From: an uncultured Bacteroidales bacterium
GTDB taxonomy: Bacteria > Bacteroidota > Bacteroidia > Bacteroidales > Bacteroidaceae
Reading direction: 5' to 3'
Assembly (NCBI GenBank): GCA_937995875.1
Contig: CALKIW010000102.1
Location: forward strand, 1 to 15,762
Length of the DNA stretch: 15,762 nucleotides
Shown here: positions 6,327 through 15,250 of the stretch, one piece after another
Layout: every line of letters begins with the position of its first letter
Numbering within the stretch: position 1 is the stretch's first letter
Made by a program: the position numbers and the translations under genes
Notes under the pieces: model-generated
Database searches by the model: none
What the model was told of the DNA's origin: nothing
What the model saw: only the letters and a program-made list of their open reading frames with translations

Positions 6327-7349
6327 CCTCGTTGTCCCCCTTATCACAAGTCTTGTTCTCACCACCTTCTTCTCCACCTTATCCATTGGCGACAGCCCTT
6401 CGACCTTGTTGATAAGGATATTAGCGGCCTCCTCGCCCACCTGCACACCACGCTGCTCTACCGTTGTGAGCATCGGGTCGCACGCCACGGCACGCTGACC
6501 GTTGGTGAATCCGCAAATCGAAATATCGTCGGGAACACGATACCCCATACGCTTGACCGTATAAAGAATACCTATAGCCGTATCGTCGTTCACGGCAAAA
6601 AAAGCATCAGGAACGTCGCCCTGAGCAAGCAAATCAGGAGTAATTGCCTCGGCATCCGCACGGTTGTCACAGATACGAAAGAAACGGCTTTCGGGCTGCA
6701 ACCCATGTCGGAGCAAGGCATCCCGATAACCATTGTAACGGTTTTTTGAGATTTCGAGCGTCATCGGCGACCCGTAGAAGGCGATGCGGCGACACCCACT
6801 GTTGATAAGATGGGTAACAGCATTGAACGCCCCCTGATAGTCGTCCACCACCACTCTGCTGCAATCAATTCCGGTGCAAATACGGTCGTAGAATACCAAG
6901 GGCATATCATGCTCCATGAGTTTTTGGAAATGGTCGTAGCGCTGTGTATCCTTTGCCTGTGAAACAATAACGCCACACACCTTATGTTCAAAGAATCGCT
7001 CGCAAAGCAACACCTCTTTGTTGTATTGCTCGGAGCTTTGTCCCACCATCACGATATAACCCCGCGACATGGCTTCCTGTTCGATACCGCTCAGAATCGA
7101 AGAAAAATAAAAGTGCGTAAATTGAGGGAGGATAACCCCTATGATTTTCAAAGGCTTTACACGATTGCTGCGCAAACCCTCCGCTAACAGGTTGGGAGTG
7201 TAATTATGTTCGCGCGCGTAAGTCCGAATCATCTCACGTCGTGCCTCACTGATGCGCGGACTGTCTTTCAATGCACGCGAGACCGTAGCCACAGACACTC
7301 CAAGCGCCTCGGCTATATCCTTCATCGTTATCGGTGTAGATCGTTTCAT
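6324..7349 (-). CDS. LacI/GalR-family transcriptional regulator, probable maltodextrin regulator
   Basis: The 341-residue protein has an N-terminal helix-turn-helix (about 8-30, ITMKDIAEALGVSVATVSRAL), a hinge helix near 53-62 (NLLAEGLRSN) and a periplasmic-binding-protein-like effector domain from about 67 (KIIGVILP) to the end. The recognition helix residues V20-A21 suit operators with a central CG, and such sites occur just upstream (7472-7483, 7494-7505) and before malQ. It is divergent from susCDEF and likely controls it, malQ and itself in response to a maltose-type sugar; the effector is inferred from context. This differs from Bacteroides thetaiotaomicron, where the membrane protein SusR does this job. 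The start at 7349 is chosen because the HTH then begins at the usual distance; a second ATG at residue 9 is possible. Confidence 0.93.
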   Translation of the reverse strand: MKRSTPITMKDIAEALGVSVATVSRALKDSPRISEARREMIRTYAREHNYTPNLLAEGLRSNRVKPLKIIGVILPQFTHFYFSSILSGIEQEAMSRGYIVMVGQSSEQYNKEVLLCERFFEHKVCGVIVSQAKDTQRYDHFQKLMEHDMPLVFYDRICTGIDCSRVVVDDYQGAFNAVTHLINSGCRRIAFYGSPMTLEISKNRYNGYRDALLRHGLQPESRFFRICDNRADAEAITPDLLAQGDVPDAFFAVNDDTAIGILYTVKRMGYRVPDDISICGFTNGQRAVACDPMLTTVEQRGVQVGEEAANILINKVEGLSPMDKVEKKVVRTRLVIRGTTR

Positions 7350-7430
7350 GTTTCATCATTAGGCTTTGATGCAGAGCTTGCAGATGATACAAAGTTGCCC
7401 CTTTGTTGCACAAACTCCAACTCTATATTG

Positions 7431-7438
7431 CAAATATA
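7431..7438 (-). promoter_or_regulatory. Predicted lacI promoter -7 box (TATATTTG)
   Basis: On the - strand TATATTTG fits the TAnnTTTG consensus, 81 bases upstream of the lacI start codon. The proximal edge of the operator core at 7494 is 55 bases away and that of the core at 7472 is 33 bases away. No clear -33 box is seen. Confidence 0.5.
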
Positions 7439-7471
7439 AGCAATTATATCATAACATAGCCTATACGAAAA

Positions 7472-7483
7472 GCAAACGTTTGC
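7472..7483. promoter_or_regulatory. LacI-type operator 1, perfect palindrome
   Basis: GCAAACGTTTGC is a perfect 12-base palindrome around CG. It is centred 22 bases, about two helical turns, from operator 2, so two dimers could bind on the same face of the DNA. It lies 33 bases from the lacI -7 box and so is best placed for autoregulation. Confidence 0.8.
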
Positions 7484-7490
7484 ATTTCAT

Positions 7491-7508
7491 TGCGCAATCG
7501 TTTGCACA
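7491..7508. promoter_or_regulatory. LacI-type operator 2
   Basis: The core GCAATCGTTTGC (7494-7505) lies exactly 55 bases from the susC -7 box on one side and 55 bases from the lacI -7 box on the other. The 18-base site agrees with the malQ operator at 16 positions. Confidence 0.8.
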
Positions 7509-7560
7509 GTTATATCATCAAATTTAATGTTAAAAAACATCGAAGTCTCTAAAATAAACC

Positions 7561-7568
7561 TATTTTTG
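7561..7568 (+). promoter_or_regulatory. Predicted susCDEF promoter -7 box (TATTTTTG)
   Basis: TATTTTTG fits TAnnTTTG and would start transcription near 7575, leaving a leader of about 135 bases before susC. A clear -33 TTTG box is missing, which suits a promoter that depends on an activator bound upstream. Apart from the operators, the two promoter boxes and the small upstream reading frame, the 7350-7710 gap holds nothing else I recognise. Confidence 0.55.
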
Positions 7569-7627
7569 CAATATCAAACGGCGTGAACAGTGTCTCTCAC
7601 CACTATAGGATCTACAATCTACCTAAT

Positions 7628-7714
7628 ATGAAAGACAAAGATGCGTGGTTGAGATGCAAGCCTAAAGAAAAATATACCATTTTATATAGATATAAACTTA
7701 AAAACCAAAAATGA
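7628..7714 (+). CDS. Possible 28-codon leader reading frame ending at the susC start
   Basis: An ATG at 7628 opens a 28-codon frame in the susC leader, rich in Lys, Tyr and Arg (begins MKDKDAWLRCKPK). Its TGA (7712-7714) overlaps the susC ATG (7711-7713) as ATGA. If translated, it could couple translation into susC. There is no visible ribosome-binding site and no homologue I can name, so chance is a real alternative. Confidence 0.3.
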   Translation: MKDKDAWLRCKPKEKYTILYRYKLKNQK

Positions 7715-10700
7715 TGAAGCAGAAAAAATTTACTGTGTCTCATAGGGCACTCACACTATTATGTGGGTTAGCCTTTGCAGCAGTCTCTTTTGCACAGCAA
7801 GTGGTTGTCAAAGGGCACGTCAAAGATGCAACCGGCGAGCCAATCATCGGAGCAACCGTTCGGGCCAATGGCCAAGAAGGCGGTGCAGTGACAGACATCA
7901 ACGGCAACTTCACCCTGAATGTGCCTGCGGGTACCATCATCTCCGTTTCTTATATCGGATTTGAGGAAGCCAAAGCAACGGCAAGCAGCGACGTGGTGAT
8001 TACATTGCAAGAAGAGAACAAGTCTCTTAACGAAGTGGTGGTTATCGGTTATGGCCGCGCCAAGAAGTCAGACCTTACCGGGTCGGTTACCGCCATCAAG
8101 CCCGATGAGCTGAATCACGGATTGCAGACCAATGCGCAAGACATGATTCAGGGCAAGATTGCCGGTGTAAGTATCATTTCGAATGATGGTGTGCCGGGTG
8201 GCGGTGCCACAATCAGAATTCGTGGTGGCTCGTCTCTGAATGCCAGCAACGACCCTCTGATTGTGATCGACGGTCTGGCCATGGACACCTACGGCGTACA
8301 GGGACTGGCCAACCCGTTGAGTATGGTCAATCCTAACGATATTGAGAGCTTCACCGTATTGAAAGATGCTTCGGCAACAGCCATCTATGGATCACGTGCT
8401 TCCAACGGTGTGATTATCATCACCACCAAGAAAGGACGTAAGGGAGCCAAGCCGTCTGTAAGCTACAACGGCAACGTATCCTTTGCAACGAACAAGAGCA
8501 CCATCGACGTGATGAACGGTCCGCAGTTCATGGAGTATGTCAAGGGACTTTATGGAGAAGACAGCGAGGCCTACAGCAAGTTGGGCTATCTCGATGCCGA
8601 GGGCAACAGACAATACGCCAACACCGACTGGCAGAACGAGATTATGCGTACCGGTGTCTCTACCGACCACAACGTCACCGTCAGTGGAGGATTTGGCAAT
8701 ATGCCCTATCGTGTGAGCATGGGTTACACCCAGAACAACGGTATCGTGAAGACATCTAAGTTTGAACGCTACACGGCCAGTGTGAACCTCTCGCCTTCGT
8801 TCTTCAAGAATGAGGAGACCGGGGAAGACCGGTTGAAGGTGAACTTCAATGCCAAGGGTATGTTGGCCAAGAACCGATATGCCGATGGTGATGTCATCGG
8901 GGCTGCCATTTATATGGATCCCACAAAGCCGGTAAGGGCCAACAACGACATCTACAACAAATTCTTTGGCGGATACGGCCAGTGGTATTCGGCTTCCGAA
9001 TATGCAGATCCCGAATGGAAGTACACCAATAACCGTAACGCTACACAAAACCCTGTGGCTACGTTGAACAACCAGAACGACCGCGCACTCTCGCGTACAC
9101 TGCTTGGCAACATCGAGATTGATTATGCTATCCACGGATTTGAGGACCTCCACCTGCACGTTAATGCCGGACTCGACCTCTCCAACGGCTCGCAGACCAA
9201 AGACATCAGCAAATACTCTACATCCAACAACTACTACGGATGGTGGGGCAAGAACTGGAAGGATACCTACAATCAGCAGCTCTCCATATTCGCACAGTAT
9301 ATGAAGGACTTTGCCGAGATACACCATTTTGATGTTATGGCCGGTCATGAATTCCAGAAATTCCATCAGGAGACCGACTGGAACGGCTATGGACTTTATC
9401 CCTCGACCAACACCGAACACCCCGGCGAGCACTTCAACGCTCCCGCCGAAGGTCAGGTAACAAAATACAAGAGCGAGAATGCGCTTGAGTCTTGGTTCGG
9501 TCGTATAAACTACACACTGCTCGATCGCTATATGTTTACCTTCACCATGCGTGCCGACGGTAGTTCGCGCTTTAACTGGCTACCGGCTGCCGACAACCAG
9601 CAGTGGGGCTATTTCCCATCGGCAGCGTTCGCCTGGCGTATCAACGAGGAGCCTTTCCTCCGCAACGTGAAAGCCATCAACGACTTCAAGCTCCGTCTCG
9701 GATGGGGTATCACCGGTCAGCAGGAGGGAATCGGCGACTACACCTACATTCCGACCTATACGCCCAACCAGAACAGCCATGCGCTCTATCCCCTACTGGG
9801 CAATGGGGAAACTTATCGCCCCGATGCATACAACAACCAGCTGACATGGGAGAAAACCACTACTTACAATGCCGGTATTGACCTTTCATTGCTCAACGAC
9901 CGCTTGGTATTCAACCTCGACTGGTACTATCGCAAGACCAAGGATTTGCTCAACGACGTATATGTTTCTGCCGGATCCAACTTCTCGAATGTGGTGAAGA
10001 GCAACATCGGAAGCCTGCACAACACCGGTTTCGAGTTCGCTACCACCGTTCGCCCCATTGTCAACAAAGACTGGCGTTGGGAAGTGACCTACAACTTCAC
10101 TTACAACAAGAACAAAATCGACGAACTTATCACCGGCGAAGGCCCCAACTACTATGTAGAGACGGGCGGTATATCCAGTGGTACGGGTCAGAACATTCAA
10201 GGTCACCACGTGGGTAATGCCACAAGTGCATTCTACGTTTATCAGCAGGTTTACGACAGCAAAGGCAAGCCAATCCCCAACACTTATGTGGACCGCAACG
10301 GCAACGGTTACATTGATACCGGAGACCGCTACTTCTATTACAAGCCGGCTCCCGACGTAACAATGGGTTTGGGATCAAAATTGCAGTATAAGAACTGGGA
10401 CTTCAGCTTCTCTGCACGCGCAAGCCTTGGCAACTATGTTTACAACAACGTTCTATCCGGTATGCAAAACGTTGGTACGGGTAGCATTTACTCTTTGGGT
10501 TACCTGCAAAACCGTTCACTTGACGCAGTTAAGCAGGGATTCACCAATCCGCTGACCAACCAGCTGCTGTCCGACTATTATGTGCAAGACGCTTCATTCC
10601 TGAAGCTCGACAACATCTCGTTGGGATACAGCTTCAGCAACCTCTTGGGTGCCAAGATCAGTGGTCGCGCGTATGCTACCGTTCAAAACGTATTCACCAT

Positions 10701-10803
10701 TACCAAGTATGACGGACTGGATCCGGAAGTGTCAGGAGGTATTGACAACAATTTCTACCCACGTCCATTCCAAACCATACTCGGATTGAACCTCAATTTC
10801 TAA
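7711..10803 (+). CDS. susC: SusC-like TonB-dependent starch/maltodextrin outer-membrane porter
   Basis: The 1030-residue protein imports bound maltooligosaccharides through the outer membrane using TonB energy, in complex with the SusD protein encoded 20 bases downstream. It has a signal peptide (1-28, AVSFA-QQ), a carboxypeptidase-regulatory-like domain at about 31-100 (VVKGHVKDATGEPIIGATV), the SusC-type NEVVVIGYG segment at 107-115, a plug domain from about 120 to 240 (QGKIAGVSI, IRIRGG, VLKDASATAIYGSRASNGVI), then a long beta-barrel ending in an aromatic residue (LNLNF). The length is normal for the family. Two adjacent ATGs (7711 and 7714) are possible starts; the first overlaps the stop of a small leader frame. 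It is the first gene of the susCDEF operon, with LacI-type operators upstream. Starch specificity comes mainly from its SusD/E/F partners. Confidence 0.96.
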   Translation: MMKQKKFTVSHRALTLLCGLAFAAVSFAQQVVVKGHVKDATGEPIIGATVRANGQEGGAVTDINGNFTLNVPAGTIISVSYIGFEEAKATASSDVVITLQEENKSLNEVVVIGYGRAKKSDLTGSVTAIKPDELNHGLQTNAQDMIQGKIAGVSIISNDGVPGGGATIRIRGGSSLNASNDPLIVIDGLAMDTYGVQGLANPLSMVNPNDIESFTVLKDASATAIYGSRASNGVIIITTKKGRKGAKPSVSYNGNVSFATNKSTIDVMNGPQFMEYVKGLYGEDSEAYSKLGYLDAEGNRQYANTDWQNEIMRTGVSTDHNVTVSGGFGNMPYRVSMGYTQNNGIVKTSKFERYTASVNLSPSFFKNEETGEDRLKVNFNAKGMLAKNRYADGDVIGAAIYMDPTKPVRANNDIYNKFFGGYGQWYSASEYADPEWKYTNNRNATQNPVATLNNQNDRALSRTLLGNIEIDYAIHGFEDLHLHVNAGLDLSNGSQTKDISKYSTSNNYYGWWGKNWKDTYNQQLSIFAQYMKDFAEIHHFDVMAGHEFQKFHQETDWNGYGLYPSTNTEHPGEHFNAPAEGQVTKYKSENALESWFGRINYTLLDRYMFTFTMRADGSSRFNWLPAADNQQWGYFPSAAFAWRINEEPFLRNVKAINDFKLRLGWGITGQQEGIGDYTYIPTYTPNQNSHALYPLLGNGETYRPDAYNNQLTWEKTTTYNAGIDLSLLNDRLVFNLDWYYRKTKDLLNDVYVSAGSNFSNVVKSNIGSLHNTGFEFATTVRPIVNKDWRWEVTYNFTYNKNKIDELITGEGPNYYVETGGISSGTGQNIQGHHVGNATSAFYVYQQVYDSKGKPIPNTYVDRNGNGYIDTGDRYFYYKPAPDVTMGLGSKLQYKNWDFSFSARASLGNYVYNNVLSGMQNVGTGSIYSLGYLQNRSLDAVKQGFTNPLTNQLLSDYYVQDASFLKLDNISLGYSFSNLLGAKISGRAYATVQNVFTITKYDGLDPEVSGGIDNNFYPRPFQTILGLNLNF

Positions 10804-10823
10804 TTTCTCAAACATAGATTAAC

Positions 10824-12440
10824 ATGAAACTAAAATATATATTGTCATCCGTAGCTTTTGCAGCCGTTGCCTTTGGCTTCAACGCCTGCACCAACGAGCT
10901 TCATGTGGACAACATCAATCCGCAGCAAAAGTCTACATTCAAAGATGTCGAGATTTTCAATAAGGTGTATGCCAACCTAGTGCTCACAGGTCAGACCGGC
11001 CCCGATGGAAGCGGTGATATCGCCAACATAGACGAGGGTACGTCCAACATGCTTCGCCAGCTCTGGAATGCCAATGAGCTGACCACCGACGAGGCACACT
11101 GTATCTGGGGAGACCCCGGTATTCCCGAATTCAACCACAACGCATGGGGCGACTCGCACCCAATGCTCAACGCGCTCTACTATCGACTGATGTTCGGAGT
11201 AACCATCTCCAACTTCTTCCTCGATAATGCCGCCGCCGACACTCCGGAGCACGCCACCATGCGTGCCGAGGTGAGATTCCTGCGTGCGCTCTACTATTAT
11301 TACATGATGGACCTCTACGGCAACCCTCCTTTCATCGACCACGTGTCTGCCGAAAAGCCCGTACAGTACACCCGTGCACAGATCTTCGAGTGGATAGAGC
11401 ATGAACTGAAAGCCGTTATCGGTGAGGTAGCAGAAGACAACACAGACATCCTCGCAGATGCCGCACCTTCCTATGGACGCGTCGGTAAGACTGCAGCCCG
11501 CCTGCTGTTGGCCCGCCTCTATCTCAATGCAGAGGTATATACCGGCAAAGCCCGCTGGGCTGAGGCCAAGAGTTACGCTCAAAGCGTGATGAAAGACGGC
11601 AACTTCGGGCTCTGCACCACAGGCAAGAATGGCTATTCTGCCTATCAGCTCCTCTTCATGGGCGACAACGACACCAATGGTGCACAGAAGGAAATCATCC
11701 TTCCGGCAATTCACGATGGCGAGACCACACAGACCTGGGGCGGCTGCCTCTTTCTCATCGCTGCGTCGGTAAACGACGCTTTGGTAGAGCAATATCCCAC
11801 CGGCACATCCGAGAAATGGGGTGGTAACACTGCTCGCCTGCAGTTTGTGCAAAAGTTCTTCCCCAACAACGATGCTCCTTCCGGTATTCCCACCGAGGTG
11901 GCTGCTGCTGCCGGCGACAACCGTGCCCTGTTCTACACCATAGGACACTCAAGCACACTTGAAGACGAGACCAACTTTGCCAATTCCGGCTATGCCTACG
12001 TGAAGTTTCTCGCTAAACGTTCCGATGGTGCCTCTACCCGTCATACACTGTATGTCGATACCGACTTCCCACTACTCCGTACGGCCGAAGCCTATCTCAC
12101 CTTTGCCGAAGCCGACGCGCGTCTCAACGGTGGTCAGTGCACCGCCGAAGGCCTTGAAGCTATCAAAGCCATCCGCAGTCGTGCCAATGCAACAACCAAT
12201 TTTACCCAGTTCAATCTGGCAAAGATTGAGGACGAGTGGAGCCGCGAGTTCGGCTTCGAGGGACGTCGTCGCATGGATTTGATTCGTTTCAACCATTTTG
12301 GCGGACAGAACGAATACAAATGGGAATATATGGGCGGTGTTGCCTCAGGTGCAAGTTTCGACGCACACCTCAACATCTTCGCTATTCCTACGCAGGATAT
12401 CAATGCAAACGGAAACCTCAAGCAGAATCCTAAGTATTAA
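10824..12440 (+). CDS. susD: SusD starch-binding outer-membrane lipoprotein
   Basis: This 538-residue surface lipoprotein caps the SusC barrel and binds starch. A lipoprotein signal ends at Cys22 (GFNAC). The tetratricopeptide-type helical fold shows in the conserved RFLRALYYY at about 151-159 and ARLYLNAEVYTG near 230. From memory it aligns well with B. thetaiotaomicron SusD: TGQ-x-G-x-DGS, EG, NEL-TDE, SNFFLDN, QEIILP-DG, GG, and WSREFGFEGRRRMDLIRF near the end. The arginine and tryptophan that match the starch-contacting Arg81 and Trp98 of that protein appear kept at R78 and W95; the residue matching Asn101 is not clearly conserved. This is a true starch SusD rather than a generic SusD-like protein. 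Confidence 0.95.
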   Translation: MKLKYILSSVAFAAVAFGFNACTNELHVDNINPQQKSTFKDVEIFNKVYANLVLTGQTGPDGSGDIANIDEGTSNMLRQLWNANELTTDEAHCIWGDPGIPEFNHNAWGDSHPMLNALYYRLMFGVTISNFFLDNAAADTPEHATMRAEVRFLRALYYYYMMDLYGNPPFIDHVSAEKPVQYTRAQIFEWIEHELKAVIGEVAEDNTDILADAAPSYGRVGKTAARLLLARLYLNAEVYTGKARWAEAKSYAQSVMKDGNFGLCTTGKNGYSAYQLLFMGDNDTNGAQKEIILPAIHDGETTQTWGGCLFLIAASVNDALVEQYPTGTSEKWGGNTARLQFVQKFFPNNDAPSGIPTEVAAAAGDNRALFYTIGHSSTLEDETNFANSGYAYVKFLAKRSDGASTRHTLYVDTDFPLLRTAEAYLTFAEADARLNGGQCTAEGLEAIKAIRSRANATTNFTQFNLAKIEDEWSREFGFEGRRRMDLIRFNHFGGQNEYKWEYMGGVASGASFDAHLNIFAIPTQDINANGNLKQNPKY

Positions 12441-12456
12441 TTTCAAATCGCGAAAA

Positions 12457-12491
12457 GAGAAGCGGGCGTGCTACGGCCCGACCCGTTTCTC
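12457..12491 (+). promoter_or_regulatory. Intercistronic stem-loop between susD and susE
   Basis: GAGAAGCGGG (12457-12466) pairs with CCCGTTTCTC (12482-12491) over ten base pairs including one G-U, with a 15-base loop. A competing inner stem (CGGGC / GCCCG) is also possible. No T-run follows, so it is not an intrinsic terminator; it more likely marks an RNA processing or stabilising site that could set the susCD to susEF ratio. Confidence 0.6.
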
Positions 12492-12524
12492 ACCTGAAAC
12501 CACAATAATAAAAGAAATCAGATT

Positions 12525-13742
12525 ATGAAAAAAATAAGCATTTTGGCGACTCTGCTGGTCGGTGCTCTTGTTTTCGCATCCTGCGAGACCGACCGCGACG
12601 ACAACCCCGTGATGCAGTCGCCTACAGAATTTACACTGAACAACATTTCTTTTGGTGAGACACCGATAGACTTGGCCAGCAGCAATACTGTTGAATTGGT
12701 AGCTGCCAACCAACCGGACTACGGATTTCCCACCGACGTGACTTATAGCGCGCAAATCTCTCTCGACCAGAAATGGCAAGACTCCGCATCGGTTTATACC
12801 ATCGACGGATCGACCAAGAATCTCGTGTACAACATTCCGGCTACGGAAATAGACAAGGGCATCATGATTCTCGGCAAATATGAAAACGCAGAAGACCTCA
12901 ACACCAACGACCCCATGGCTGTTTACGTGCGCATGTCTGCCAAGCCCACAAACATGGGCAGCGAATACACCATCTACTCCAACGTTCAGAAAATCAACGT
13001 CTATCCTTACTTCATGACGCTGAAACCCGCTGAACCGGACTACTGGTTCCTCATCGGCGCAAACATTGGCGACGGCAACTGGACCAACGGTAAAGATGGT
13101 GCTGCCTATCTCTCGCACTTCCCGTTGGGTCTCATCAAAGACGGCACATACGATGCCAAGACCGGCAAGGGAGAATTTGAGACAACCTTCTATTTGGCCG
13201 AAGACGGCGAGGCTAAGCTCAAGCACTACACCGACAGCTGGGACTTCCAGTGGGGATGGGACGGCAGCAAGGCCGTTCTCAACGACGGTGGCGCCGGCAA
13301 CTTCTCGCCGACCGACGGTGCAGGCTTCTATACCATCCACTACAACTCTGCCGCAGAGACGGTGACTTTCACCAAGGCCGAGAAGCAAGACTATCCTACT
13401 TACACCTCGATAGGCCTTATCGGTATAGGCAAAGACTGGGACAACGACATCGAGATGACTCCTGCCGCCGGTGCCGGTGCCAACAACCACTTGTGGACCG
13501 CACAGGTAACCATTGAGGGCGAAGGCGAGGTGTTCAAGTTCCGTGCAGATCATAGCTGGGATACCAGCTGGGGTTACGGAGCAGAAGCCGGAGACGTGAG
13601 CCTCTACGGATTCAGCACCGACGGTGGCAATGATATCGGTATCGAGCCGGGCAATTACACTATCTATTTCAATGATATAGACGGATTCTTCCGCATTGTT
13701 CCTGTAGGCGACAAGCATAAGCCAGACGGTGCCACTGAGTAA
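12525..13742 (+). CDS. susE: SusE-like surface starch-binding lipoprotein
   Basis: The 405-residue protein has a lipoprotein signal ending at Cys20 (LVFASC), followed by acidic residues (ETDRDD) that resemble the export signal of surface-exposed Bacteroidota lipoproteins. Residues 25-160 form the N-terminal Ig-like SusE domain. Two starch-binding modules follow, at about 172-285 (WFLIGANIGDGNW) and 293-393 (IGLIGIGKDWDNDIEM), each rich in the Trp residues that stack on glucose rings. Two modules is the number found in SusE of B. thetaiotaomicron. It holds starch at the cell surface and has no catalytic residues. It lies 84 bases after susD, behind a stem-loop. Confidence 0.9.
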   Translation: MKKISILATLLVGALVFASCETDRDDNPVMQSPTEFTLNNISFGETPIDLASSNTVELVAANQPDYGFPTDVTYSAQISLDQKWQDSASVYTIDGSTKNLVYNIPATEIDKGIMILGKYENAEDLNTNDPMAVYVRMSAKPTNMGSEYTIYSNVQKINVYPYFMTLKPAEPDYWFLIGANIGDGNWTNGKDGAAYLSHFPLGLIKDGTYDAKTGKGEFETTFYLAEDGEAKLKHYTDSWDFQWGWDGSKAVLNDGGAGNFSPTDGAGFYTIHYNSAAETVTFTKAEKQDYPTYTSIGLIGIGKDWDNDIEMTPAAGAGANNHLWTAQVTIEGEGEVFKFRADHSWDTSWGYGAEAGDVSLYGFSTDGGNDIGIEPGNYTIYFNDIDGFFRIVPVGDKHKPDGATE

Positions 13743-13766
13743 TGAAGAATGAAAAGTGAAGAATGA
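13743..13766. repeat. Short direct repeat after the susE stop
   Basis: TGAAGAATGA occurs at 13743-13752 and 13757-13766 with a 14-base period, starting right after the susE TAA. It is a different simple repeat from the AATTATG family but also abuts a stop codon. Confidence 0.6.
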
Positions 13767-13790
13767 TAAATAATTAAAAAAGAAATCATC

Positions 13791-15182
13791 ATGAAACTTA
13801 AATCATATATTATAGCAGGTATGGCAGCAATGATGCTGTCGGCCTGCAACGAAGACTTCGGCGATTGGGTTATACCCGCAGGCAACGAACAGGCTGCCAT
13901 CCACAGCTTTGGAGACGGCTCTGTATCGGCAGCAGACCCCATCATGTTCGCAGACCTTGCAGAAGATGTTGCAGCGGTAAAAGTGGCCAATATCACGGCT
14001 CCCAAGGCCGACTCTGTTTTTGCCACCTCTTATCAAATACAGTTGGGCAAAGACCTCCACGAACTCATGGCCGACGGTATGATGTCGAGAACGGAATTGG
14101 AAAACTACGTGCTTGCCACTTTCGGTCCCCGTCCCGTAGAGCGCGAACTGACTGCTAACGTCATCGCCACCGTGAGCAACGGCAAAACGGCGACACGCTA
14201 CACGAATCCGCTGACCATCAAGGCCACGCCCAAGGCACCGTTCATCGACGCAGCCTACTATTTGGCCGGCGACATGACCGGCTGGGATGCCGAATCGGCT
14301 GTTGCCTTTGCCCACAGTGGTAAGGACGTTTACGAGGATCCTGTCTTCACTATCGTTGTCAAGACCACCGAGGCCGACCAGTATTGGAAGATCATCCCGA
14401 AGACCAATTACGACGGCGAATTCTGGGCCGAAGGTGAGAAGGGTGTTGTAGGCGTAGCCAACGACGGCGACGATGCTCCGTCGGGCAGTCTCACCACCAA
14501 CAAACCGGGCGCAGGCAAGATTGCCAATGCCGGATACCACAAAATCACCATCAACATGATGGAATACACCTATACCGTTGAAGACCTCAACTTTGCTGAA
14601 TTTATCTATGAGGTGGGCAACAATACCAGCTGGGCTGACCACCCCTACGCCATGTACGGCCCCAATTTCGACGGCAAGTATTACGGTGCGTTCTATCTCG
14701 ACGGCGATTTCAAGTTCAAGCCCAACGGTGGCGGAGACTGGGACGGCGACTGGGAATACAACGGAGAGGGCAAGCTCACGGCAGACGGCAGCGAGAACAT
14801 CCCTGCCCCTGAGACGGGCTTCTACTTCGTAACCGTAGACCTCGCATCCATGTCCTACACGCTGAAACCCTTTGAAGGGATGCACGTGGTGGGCGATGCC
14901 CTCGTCGGCAACGCTGACCAATGGGGTGCTGGCGTCACCATGACATGGAACGCTACCAACAAGACATGGGAAGCCAAGGGCGTGAAGCTCGAAGCCGGCA
15001 AGACCATCAAGTTCAAGGATGAAGACGACAGCTGGAGTGGTGTGAACCTCGGCGGCACGCTCGACAAGCTCATTCAGGGAAGCATGGACAACATTCCCGT
15101 TGCCCAGTCGGGTACCTTCGACATCATCCTCCACTTGGAGAACACAGACCGTGCCCCCTACGCTGAACTGATAGCGAAATAA
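13791..15182 (+). CDS. susF: SusF-like surface starch-binding lipoprotein
   Basis: The 463-residue protein has a lipoprotein signal ending at Cys19 (MLSAC) with acidic residues after it (NEDFGD), suggesting surface exposure. An N-terminal Ig-like domain spans about 30-145. Three starch-binding modules follow at about 155-262 (YYLAGDMTGW), 270-360 (IYEVGNNTSW) and 362-462 (MHVVGDALVGNADQW), each opening with a strand, a Gly and a Trp of the SusE/SusF module type. Three modules matches SusF of B. thetaiotaomicron. It probably increases surface retention of starch with SusE. It is the last gene before the terminator, 48 bases after susE. Confidence 0.9.
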   Translation: MKLKSYIIAGMAAMMLSACNEDFGDWVIPAGNEQAAIHSFGDGSVSAADPIMFADLAEDVAAVKVANITAPKADSVFATSYQIQLGKDLHELMADGMMSRTELENYVLATFGPRPVERELTANVIATVSNGKTATRYTNPLTIKATPKAPFIDAAYYLAGDMTGWDAESAVAFAHSGKDVYEDPVFTIVVKTTEADQYWKIIPKTNYDGEFWAEGEKGVVGVANDGDDAPSGSLTTNKPGAGKIANAGYHKITINMMEYTYTVEDLNFAEFIYEVGNNTSWADHPYAMYGPNFDGKYYGAFYLDGDFKFKPNGGGDWDGDWEYNGEGKLTADGSENIPAPETGFYFVTVDLASMSYTLKPFEGMHVVGDALVGNADQWGAGVTMTWNATNKTWEAKGVKLEAGKTIKFKDEDDSWSGVNLGGTLDKLIQGSMDNIPVAQSGTFDIILHLENTDRAPYAELIAK

Positions 15183-15250
15183 AAGACATACTCACAATAA
15201 CCTATAATCGCATCTTCAATAGGTAGTCATTCTAAATAAAATGACGTTTC

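Noticed and set aside
8392..9432. 346-codon - strand frame opposite susC
   Set aside because: Lies wholly within susC and encodes low-complexity Val/Gly-rich sequence without a known fold.
12471..13718. 415-codon - strand frame opposite susE
   Set aside because: Shadow of susE; no signal peptide or domain, and susE is clearly real.
13803..15134. 443-codon - strand frame opposite susF
   Set aside because: Shadow of susF, caused by its codon bias.
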